Origin: Simmondsia chinensis
Taxonomy: Eukaryota; Streptophyta; Magnoliopsida; Caryophyllales; Simmondsiaceae
DNA: 64,000 bases
Direction of reading: 5' to 3'
Assembly (NCBI GenBank): GCA_018398585.1
Contig: JAGTTD010000011.1
Coordinates: forward strand, 33,724,164-33,788,163
Each line of letters opens with the position of its first letter. The first letter of the stretch is position 1. This document shows, one piece after another, positions 10,081 through 20,200 of the stretch. The position numbers were made by a program, and so were the translations under genes. The notes below the pieces were generated by a model. The model had not been told where the DNA came from. It saw only the letters and a program-made list of their open reading frames with translations, and made no database searches.

Positions 10081-11405
10081 CAATCCTTGCATCCCTCACA
10101 CTGCAGCATAACATCATCCGGGTTATATACCCTCTCACATTTGCAGTACCTAATGCTTTGTTTAGCAACTGGGTAAAAGGGGTAAAAAGGGGGAGGGTAA
10201 GATAATATCCTACCCTTATTTGGATATGTCAAATTAAGAGGGGTAAGAGTAAAGAGGGGTAAATGAGTTATCCTTGTTTGACAATTGGGTAAAGGGATAA
10301 GGGTAAAGAGAGTTATAGCTAAAATAAGGGCAAAATTGTCCAAATTTTTTTAAAAGTTTACCTTACCCTCTTTTACCCTCAAATTGGAGGTTAAAGAAAA
10401 TGGGGGTAATGAGGGGTAGAGGAGGGTAAGTTTTTACCCTCCATTACCCCACTTTACACCTCTTTACCCTCCCTCTCTTTATCCCCCATTACCCTGTTGC
10501 CAAACAGGGGGTAATGAACATCGCCAAAAAAGCACTTCCATTCAGCAACACCAATCAACCATCCCAAACCCATTCCAACATCAATCAAATCAACGACAAG
10601 AACAAGAAGAAACGAGACCCAATACTCACACAGCGCCACGGTCACGTGTGAATCCTCCGGTAGCAGCCTTGTACTCAAAAGTCTCAAACCTACAGGAGTA
10701 GTCTTCAGGGCCAATATTCTCAAGCCTAGTGTCGGTATGAATATTACCAAGGGTCACGCCCAAATTAATCTCGAGCCTCCCGACTGCCAAGTCAGCATAC
10801 CACTTCACCACCAACGCCACATCACCATGCCAGGACATCATAGCCCTTTTAGTAATATACATAAGGGGAGTTGGATTAGGATTAGGATGTGTTGAGAAAT
10901 ATGTAATGATGCTGGTTTCTCCCTCCCTCGCCTAAATCTTCCCTATCTCTCCCCCAATTTCTTCTAGATTTCTCCTCCTTTCTTATTATATTACATGTAA
11001 TTACTTCATTTGAAGATTATCCATGTATAATATATAATTCGGGACAACCGTTCACTATCCAGCAATTATCAATTTGTATGATTGTGGAGCTGGATAGTAA
11101 GCTATGAGCTAAATTGATGTTGGTTCGTATCAAGTGTAATACTCGAACGAATGCACCGTGAATTTTCCTTTAATGGTGTGCGCTCTGAACATCAAAATGA
11201 TTAGAGAGGAACAACTCCTTTGCTCCAAGGAACAGCCTTCAACCACCAATGGATTCCTCTGGCCGGTAATACCACCGAACATGGACCTTTTGTTCCGATG
11301 AGCAGCTTCAATTCCTTCCATACGAGCAACAAAAGGCAGCTTACTGGAATCCGATGGCCACATCAACACCATGTTGCCAGCTGCCAGTTCAATGAGAACG
11401 GGCAA
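10081..11405 (-). pseudogene. EBS/SHL-like BAH-PHD reader gene fragment
   Basis: Three blocks on the minus strand resemble plant EBS/SHL proteins, which bind methylated H3 tails through BAH and PHD domains. Block 1 (about 11405-11118) has GNMVLMWPSDSSKLPFVARMEGIEA and, in a shifted frame, WYYRPEESIGG, then FTVHSFEYYT. Block 2 (about 10738-10630) has RLENIGPEDYSCRFE and FEYKAATGGFT and ends at a GTGAGT donor. Block 3 (10149-10081) has CKCERVYNPDD and MLQCEGCKDW, the first half of a PHD finger, ending at a GTAAGT donor. Block 1 contains an in-frame TGA after IGG and a small frameshift before TIKGK. No later PHD exon is seen. Introns are retained, so this is a genomic duplicate, not a processed copy. 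It is very likely non-functional. Confidence 0.8.
10154..10511. mobile_element. Harbinger/Tourist-type MITE in the EBS-like intron (358 bp)
   Basis: Ends: TGCTTTGTTTAGCAACTGGG and, reverse-complemented from the right, CCCCCTGTTTGGCAACAGGG. TAA on each side (10151-10153 and 10512-10514) is the TSD. The body is made of GGGTAA/TTACCC blocks. A second copy begins at 63775 with the same TAA-TGC start. Confidence 0.8.
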
Positions 11406-11419
11406 AAATGTTAAGGAAC

Positions 11420-12247
11420 CAACTATCCAAAAGAAAGCCGGAGAATGGTTTATATGTTACTATCACCCACAAACACCGAACCCTAAATCCAAATAGCAAA
11501 CACCAATAAAGGGATTGGGAAAAAAATTGAACCCCAGAATTCACGTGGTTCGGGCAAAGCCTACGTCCATGGAGGGGGGCAACAAAAACCATATAAATAC
11601 ACAACAGTATTCTATACACTCTCTATGCTCTCGCCATTTTTCTTCCTCTTCTTTTCCCCCTGCCAATACCAGGCACATGAGAGCACCCTATTTATAGGCC
11701 TCTACGACCACAACACTTGGGACTATAAGAGTCACTTCATTTCTACAAGCCTGAATAATTTCAGCCATGATTGTGGCTATATTGTAAACCATTAATCTAT
11801 ACCTAACATTATAATCCAATATACTCCCTCACATAAATGTTCTTTAGGTTTAAAACATGAAATAATTAGTTGACCTATTTCATACCCTAAGTGTTGAAAT
11901 TATATGGATATTAAAAAAGGAATTTAGGGAGTCAAACTTGAAACCCATTGGTCAAAGAAGCTTTAGTACCAAATTAAGTAATCAGTTATCTCAAAAATTT
12001 AAATTGTTGGTAATTAAAATAGTTTACCTTGTAACAAAAACATAACAAAAAATTCGGGAGCTAATGAAACCAATCCAATACGCATTAGCTGCTAACACCG
12101 CGTATTCCGAGCATTATAACAAATTCAAATATAATAGGCGCTCAACACAAAATTACAGACTTCATTCAGCGAATCTGAATGCTGCAAGGAGTTACAAATC
12201 TCAAACAATCCTGGGAGCACATTAAAGAACTTTATAGAAATCCCAAA
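11420..12247. other. Intergenic DNA with an old tRNA-like SINE trace
   Basis: Near 11930-12000 the minus strand has a faded TGGTACTAAAGC ... TTTCAAGTTTGAC pattern. It resembles the pol III boxes of the family at 33400-33600 but is too decayed for defined ends. There is no gene. Confidence 0.35.
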
Positions 12248-12650
12248 TAGGGATGGCAATGGGCCGGGGTGGGGCTCCTCCATATCCGTACCCGTCACCC
12301 AAATTTCATACCCATACCCTCCCCATTAGCCGCCACAGGTATGAAATGCATACACACCCATACTCATACCCGCCCCGTTCCCCTCTGGTATCCATTACCC
12401 GCCTTAATGTGGATACAAAACAATTTTCCGTATCCTCCCGTATTTATAACATAATTAATAAATAATTTTGGTAATTAAATTTAAGTACGTATTTTTCAAT
12501 TCGAAATTAATTAGATAAAAAGGAAGCGAGTATGATAGGTATAAAGCAAGGCGGATATGGAGTGGAGCGGGGCGGGTACAACAATATATCTATACCTGCC
12601 TCAGTTATATCCATACCCGCCCCAAACGGGGCAGGTACCCGTGGGTAACA
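12248..12650. repeat. GC-rich dispersed repeat (GGGATGGCAATGGG type)
   Basis: Starts GGGATGGCAATGGGCCGGG and contains CCCGTACCC/CATACCC blocks; the far end has GGGGCAGGTACCCGTGGG. It is much more GC-rich than its neighbours. A related start (GGAATGGCAATGGGTCGG) occurs at about 52564. Open frames across it are low-complexity Pro/Tyr/Ser strings. Confidence 0.5.
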
Positions 12651-14078
12651 ACTTCCGGCTCGGCATCACTAGCAAGTATCAATTCATCTAAGAACCAACT
12701 ATCCCAACACTTAACCTTCAAGGTAAGGCCCAGGAATGATTTTGCTCCAAGAACAAATTTAGAAGAAAAAGCAACTAAAATGATAATTTTGCGACAATTC
12801 AAAATACAGAAATTTCATTCCGACAACCACGACAAAACTAAGAACAGAAAACTACGAAACAAGTCCGTTAGGACAAAATTAAATCGGAATAGATACATGG
12901 CCAATTAGGTATACGAATCCATAGTATTAGAGTAGTCCAATTAAAGATGGAGCGACCTGGCTGAAGAAGGGTGCAAAATCTATATATAGAGTTAGGTTAT
13001 TTTATTCCAAACAATCAAAGAAAATCAATGTCATCCTTTATCTTATCTCTCTCGTTTCTTTACTTTCAGTATTTTAATGTTTTTAAAACTTATTTTCAGT
13101 ATTTTAATGCTTTTCTAACTTCAGTATATTTTTCATTTCTAGATCATATCAAATAGCAATCACAAAAAAAAGAAATTATGGAATAAAATCAAGAACATTG
13201 AAATTTACATAATTCAGCCAAAGCTTATATCCACAGAAGCGAGCAGAATAATTCCACTATATATTTAAAAGATTATATGTAACGTATGTAACTCGCAAAC
13301 CCTAATATCAACCTAGATAAACCTAGTGTGTATGTCACTATAACGTTCTGTGCCTATATCGCCCCAATCCTTTACTTAATGAATAAGATCAAATACAACC
13401 ACACTCCAAATCTAAGAAAATCAAATGGAAAAATGAAATAGACATGTTGAAACGAAGAATCAACTAAAGTATAAATAAATAGGCTAATTGTTATATTCCA
13501 ATCATATCACTTTCCTAGCTATATATATATATATATATGTATTTATATAAGCTTGGTTTAAAAGAGAGTATGATGGATGAATTGAATGTTCGAGTCTTTC
13601 TCCCGTCTCTTTCTCTCTCTAAGTCTTCCTCCTTTTTATCTCCAGTATATATTTCCCTACTTTCCTTTCTACTACTGTATAAATCTTCACATCCTCGATT
13701 AATACAAGTCATATTATACTATCTTGAGTTGGATTCATTGATCGATTCGTTGATTTGTATTTTGCATTGATTTGGATTGCGAGAGAGAGAGAGAGAGACA
13801 GAGTAGAAGAGAAGAGTTGAGTACGTCGAACAACTATGGTAGTGCCTTTGATGGTGTAGTAATGGAGGTCTTTCTTCGCTGGCTTAGTCTTCGCCAAGCT
13901 CCACAGTGAACTCCACCTCATCATCAACCGCTGTAGCAGATACTGCGGGGTGGAGATCCGCTACAATTTTCTTTGTTTTCTTCTCTCTCTCTCTCTCTCT
14001 CTCTCTCATAACCACAGCAAGAACTACTATATCCTGTAATAGTATTAAGAATTATCTTTTTTTCAACATTGTATTAAG
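12651..14078. other. Intergenic DNA with microsatellites
   Basis: Contains an AT run (13520-13537), (GA)n at about 13781-13798 and (CT)n at about 13983-14006. No gene is recognised. Confidence 0.4.
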
Positions 14079-14321
14079 AATTATTTGCACCAAAAATCTT
14101 TGTACTTTATTTATTATATTAATTTTAATCTTCATAGTGGGTTATTTGCATCGAGCACGATTTTACCGTTAAAAATTATATCTTTAATTTAACTTCAATT
14201 TATTCATAGGACTAAATTGACACAATATGAATAATAAAAAGACTAAATTGACATTATTAAAAGTACAAAGACTAAATTGACACAAAGAACAAAATACAAC
14301 GGCCTTTAACTTAAAAAATCC
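14079..14321. mobile_element. MITE family M2, shortened copy
   Basis: Shares the 'tactttatttatta' left phrase and the 'gactaaattgacac' right phrases with the copies at 6364, 37381 and 57072, but is shorter and worn. No clear TSD. Confidence 0.55.
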
Positions 14322-14596
14322 TAGTATTAATGAAGAAAGTAGAATAAGATGTTTATTTTACACCATTATATATTAATGTTTGGATACTTTTATTAAATAC
14401 ATATAATTTTTAATTTTATCAAATTTATAAAATAAAAAGTTAATACACTAATATCCTAATGAGCAAGGATACAATGCAATTGCTTTACACAAATGTAACA
14501 TGCATCTTGTCGTATTAAATAACTCTTGCAAAAATTAAAATTCAAAGCTAAGCCTAAAAACATCCGAAATTGACTGCAAATTGCGCGCCTAACGCA

Positions 14597-14790
14597 TTTG
14601 GGCCGTTGAAATTGAATATCTCGCATGTTGGGCCTACTGTTAGGCCCAATTGGTCGTCCCAAACAAAAGCCTGTAGAGCTCCCAGCATAGCCCAACTTTA
14701 CTAAAGGGCTCTTTCGACCCGGATTCACGGCCCGCTAAGGGTGTTGCGTCCTGCTGCTCGCGTTCAACCTGCGGCCCAATTGTTCGGACT
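14597..14790. promoter_or_regulatory. Cluster of TGGGCC/GGCCCA (site II-like) motifs
   Basis: TTGGGCC at about 14599, TTGGGCCT at about 14629, AGGCCCAA at about 14642, AGCCCAA at about 14689 and CGGCCCAA at about 14772 fall within 190 bases. Clusters of this site II element are typical of plant promoters for ribosomal and organelle proteins. No gene can be seen next to it, so its role is unproven. Confidence 0.3.
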
Positions 14791-15813
14791 TGATTTGCTC
14801 ACCTAGTAGAAAGAAGGAAAAGATTTAACAGTCTTTCTTAATTTTTATTGCTAAAACTAATCAAAATATAAAAAAAAAAAACACACAAAAATTCAATTAA
14901 GTTCTCAAAGAAGCAGGAAAGAAAGCACAAATACTATATTTAATTATGTACTTAATTTTATATGATATAAAATTATTAACTTGAAAATATTTAATAAATA
15001 TTTGTATTTTAATATGTAATTAGATGTATAATTTGGATGCATAACTAAATACATAATAGAAACAAAGTAAAAATTAAAAATCTTTCAGACATAGACTAAA
15101 AATAACCACTACGGCCTGACTTTCGTGGTTGAGGTAGGGAGAGAAGAAACATATTTCGCTCTCAACCAAAATATTTAATTTTTTCATAATTTAACCAAAT
15201 ATGTATCCTTGACTCCAATTTATCCGGTTACATACATATAAATAAATTTTAATGCGCACCACACAAACAAGCCTAAAATCCCCTACAAAGAACGCATACA
15301 AGTCTATATGATTTGTCAAGACGGACATAAGCTAATTCATAAGAACCGGACATAACCCTCAACAATCCAAGCATCTGCTTAGGACCACCAAAATTAAAGA
15401 AATTATATTTTTAAAGTCTTAATTGTTAATAATAATAAGTTCTAATATTAAAATTTTAGAATTTCGTTTTATATGAAGGGCTCGTTTAAAACATCCGCTA
15501 GGAATCTTAAAAATATGAGGACCGATCCTGTAATTCATTTATAGTTACAAAGAAACAAAGAACAAATCAAGCTAATCCCCCAAGAAAATCCAATACAATC
15601 CAATGTCAAACATTTTAGTCTCCTGCAACATAAAAATCCTTGAGAAACGTTAATCCACAGCCCAATTTCAACGCCACAACAAATTCAAATACCTCAAGAC
15701 GACATAAAATCAGAAATGCATAACTATAATTCCGTCATAAATCATCCTTTTAAGGAGGAAAATAAATTAAGATGGGATTTTCCGGTCGCTAATGACCTAT
15801 TTTCTCGAACTAG
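14791..15813. other. AT-rich DNA downstream of the KNOX gene
   Basis: No coding frame recognised. The part nearest 15813 would contain the KNOX 3' UTR. Confidence 0.4.
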
Positions 15814-17221
15814 CTAGGGAAGCATCGAGGCGTAATTAGAGTACATGCTACCCGCGAACAAATGACTCGCCATGGTAGCACTGTCACCGGGCCCATAGAG
15901 TGGGTTGGGATGAGCAGCATCCATGATCATGAACTGCATGTCCTCTGTTGGCTTCCAGTGTCGCTTTCTCTGATTGATGAACCAGTTGTTTATTTGCTTT
16001 GAGTCTAGCCCCGTTGCTCGAGCTAGTTCTAGTTTTTGTAGCTCCTGAAGCCCAATTGTACATGATCAATGTGTTAGGACCACGCATACATGTTAAAATA
16101 GCAGGCACAAAGGGGATGGAAACATAGAAACACTAGATTTACGTTCGAGGACAACAATATCACTATATACAAGAAAGATTATACGAGACGTTTCAATTCT
16201 TAATCACATCCAGATGCATAATTTCACTACCCATATATATAGCCATACTAAACCCTAATGAACCATAGATTTAGATTAGATTGCTCCTCTGCTCTATATA
16301 TAAAGCCTAATACAGTCAGAATGTACAAACAAGTCTAACACAATGAGCATGTAAGGAAAATGTTCACATTCGATGGTGACCACAAATCTCAAATACTCCT
16401 TACTAGACTCGAATGTAAAGTCCTTAGCAATATTTGAGCCAAATATTGCAAAGATTTAAGATGAGGATGGATTAAGGCGTGGTATGATGAACTTCCGTAC
16501 TCGCCTAATAAGACAACATGACATATTGAAAGTATCAAGAGTTGAAGACAAGTATTATTGACGTAGTCGTGATTGGAGTCTTCATTTTTAGTCTTTATTC
16601 CGTCTGTTTGGATTTTGTCTCAGACAAAATCTCTCTTGTATCTTGTTTCTCGTTTTTTTTCGCTTCTCGTTTTGTCTATTAGGGGAAGATAATGAAGTAA
16701 TACATGCAGACAATCCGACAGGATCTCGCCTACCTCAACTAAAAAGAAGTGACAGCCCTAGTTTGAGCTTAGTGTAGGAATAGTATAGGGATAACTATTT
16801 TAGCTGAGTAGGTGCATTAAGCATTGGTAAAACTGTGGCAGGCTCGTTGTGTTCACGTAGTACGGGTGTTGGTCCAGTCGCCTAGGACTCCTAGGTTCTA
16901 CTAAAGTGGGGTATAGCTACTCTACACTCCACTCTTCCCCACTCTTCTCCACTCTTTCCTTCTCATCTCTAGTACGCTACAATTTACATACTTAAATATT
17001 TGCATGCCTATTTTCTTTAATTCTATAATTCTTTAATTCATTTAGAAACTCACTTTTGTTAAATTCATTGGTGATAAATTGATTATTTTACTTGCAGGCA
17101 TACACGCACTTCAAGTTGGGGGTCCTCAGAAACAGCCTCCTTTTCACCGGGAAGGGGTAAGGCTGCGTACATCCACCCCTCCCAGACCCTGCTTTCTGCA
17201 GGAGCCGTGAGGCACTGGGAC

Positions 17222-17256
<35 letters not shown>

Positions 17257-20200
17257 TGTCTATTAGGGCCCTACTTGTTTTGCTTGTGGGTGTGTTATAT
17301 TGCGAGTTTCCTTGCTAATTATCGGAAGAAAGAGAAGAAAACGCGAAAAGAATACCGAAGGGTAAGGCCATTTATAGTGTTTACGCCACCAATCAAGCAG
17401 GTGCTGGCGGGCTTCTCTTGGGAGTTTGCCCTTCTTCTTCCTCTTCAAAAATTCTTGCCTTAGTCCCCCCAAGTACCCACTGTACTTGTTCAGTAGCTCG
17501 AACTTTAGCCTACTTTCTGCCGATTCCGGCTCCATTACTACTTCACTGTACTTCCTGTACATTGTCTCTTCCTCTGACGGTCCGCTTCGGTTTTGGCCCA
17601 TCGAAGAGGTGCCGCACTCTGTTGGGAAATATAACACAAACAAAAACGATGGGTGTGAGGGTGAGTGTGTAAGTATAACTATGATTCACATTTTTCAAAT
17701 AATTGGTAAGGAAACTCGTAGTACAATGAAGGGCGCAACCGCCCATCAGCAGGACCTAACAGAAAAAGAAACAAGACTCACCCGAAAACAGAAATAGGAG
17801 CAAACTAGAGGCCAAACACATCGAACACCTAAGGGACCTGCTAAGCCCACTTATCAATTAATAGAATTTACATGATATTTTACAAGTTATTTTATTAGAT
17901 ATGTATTTTTTTTTAAAGTTAGATTTAAAAAAAAAAAAAAAAAAAATTGGAAACAGGTGACTTTCTTTAGTGCCTCTGGAGTTCATGCAGGTGTAGGAGT
18001 TTAGGATTTTTGGGGTGTTTTGTTTCTAGGTTTAGGAGATTTTCATCTTGTATATTTATTTTTATTTTTGTCTGCTCTTGTGGGCTTCTTCAGGCTGCAC
18101 TTTCATGAGTGCGCCGGTTTTTTATCAAGAGTTTTCTCTCCAATAATCGAAATAAAAGGGAAACAGGAGACTTTTTCAGTTTGCTTTGAACAGAAACCCT
18201 ACTTCTGCAGAACTATATTTGGGATCTATTCTTATGTTTATAAAAATTTTTGCCAATAAGGCCTTATTAATATGCTTGACGTCCTAAGTTAATGACGTGA
18301 CTTTAGCTTAACCTAACTTATAAATGTTGATCCGTTTTGCTTTCTAGAGTTGGGATCCCTTCGGATACAGCCTCCCTTCAGGATAACACCCTGTAAGATA
18401 AGGCTGCGTACATTTCACCCCCCAAACCCTGCCTCAGCGGGAGCCTCTTAGGCACGGGGCTGCTGTTGTTGTTCTCGTCGTCCTAAGTTAATGACGTTTC
18501 AGTTCAAATCTCCAAATCCGCCTACCTAAACACAAATAAAAATCAAAGCCCAATGAAAGTGAATATTTTTTTCGATAATTAGCAAGAAAACACACAGGGT
18601 GCACTCATAGAAACGGAGGCCAAGGGGCAAAGAAAAGAAAAAAACAATAAGACTCGCAGAAAACCAAATAAGAGCAAACTAAAGGCAAAACATCACCCCG
18701 CACCCTCTTAAGCCGCTAATTAAAACACTAGCAAACACCTCGACCAAAATTTGATACAATCAATGTTTCGTGCAATTTCTTCGTGATTAATATAAAAAAC
18801 CAAAGAGGGCACCAACACGCCGTCACAGGATCCCATTAGAACTCCGAAGTTAAGCGTGCTTGGGCGAGAGTAGTACCAGGATGGGTGACCTCCTGGGAAG
18901 TCCTCACCCTCAGGTTGGGGGCACTGGGAAACAGTCTCTTTTCAGGTTAACACCCTGAAGGGGGAAGGCTGCGTACATCTGTACCCCAGACCCTGCGTAG
19001 GCGGGAGCCCTTGAGGCACTGGATATTTAAAAAAAAAAAAAAAATGTGTTCGAGTACAAAATCATTTTTATACCTTCACATATCAACTTAAGCTATTGGA
19101 ACAGTTGGTTTTTTCCCCCGATAATCAGAGAGAGAATTCTCAAAACATAACCACCTAATGGAGCCTAAAAAAGCCCAAAAGAGCAAGAAAAAAGAAAAAG
19201 AAATCATACCAACAAACCCCAAATACCTAGGCACCTGCCACCAAGCCAACTACTTAAGTACAACACAAAAAACTTCGACGCATATACCCACGCCAACTCC
19301 TGAAACACAAAAAACCAAATGGATCACACCTCAAGCTGTCGGGAGTGTTTGACAAGGTATCAGAGGCTATTTCATCGAATGCTCAATAGTTTGAATCCCA
19401 ACAATCCCTACTCTAAATATTGATATATTTCAAGCAAAGTGATTAACGGGTGAACTTCTGTATTATCCATGCTTTAAGCCTAATGATATTTACATATGGA
19501 AACATATTAAAATATAAAAAGATTCTCCACTTTCATTCATCACTTGAAGTTTTGAGACAATTCATTTCTCAACACAATGGGCCTAAAGCCTAGGTCTACT
19601 ATAATTTAGACACAAGTTATCAAATTGTACTGGGCATCAACTACACTTCACATCAAAGGACATCCATAAGATGCTTTTAAATAATTAGAGAGATAACTCT
19701 CGTTACAAAATTTATGCCCCCGCAAAAGCGGAGTCCGAGCAAGCCCATAAGAGCGGGAAAATAACCATACGAACAAACCCAAAAACACACAAGAGGTCTG
19801 TCACAATGCCAACCCCTGAAGTATAACAATATACCCCAAAACACCTAAATATAAATCCTTTAAAGGCATTTTCCTTACAGATATGCTTTTAGAATAATAT
19901 AGTCATTTGTGAATTGTCAGCTTTTGTATCACGAGTTTCTCGCTAATTATAAAGAAAACCTCCACACTAGCGTTAAAAAACTAGAGTGCATGTAGTGCTA
20001 AATTTGCTAGGAAGAAACTTCATAGGATCTTATTTGGGAACCTATTTGCCAACTGCTCTCACAATTAACGTATCATTTGCTAAATCATATGCTTAATTTA
20101 TTTTTAAAAAATAGTGTTATTGCCGGTGCATTTAATATTATTTTCAGGACAATTTCAACACAGCCTTCTGAGTTATTGGCAAGGGAAAAAATAATATTGG

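Noticed and set aside
12253..12465. Pro/Tyr-rich small proteins
   Set aside because: Low-complexity translation of the GGGATGGCAATGGG repeat.
17224..17463. Leu-rich small protein
   Set aside because: The Leu run is the (TTG)n tail of the 568-bp retroposon, and the rest is antisense to KNOX exon 3.
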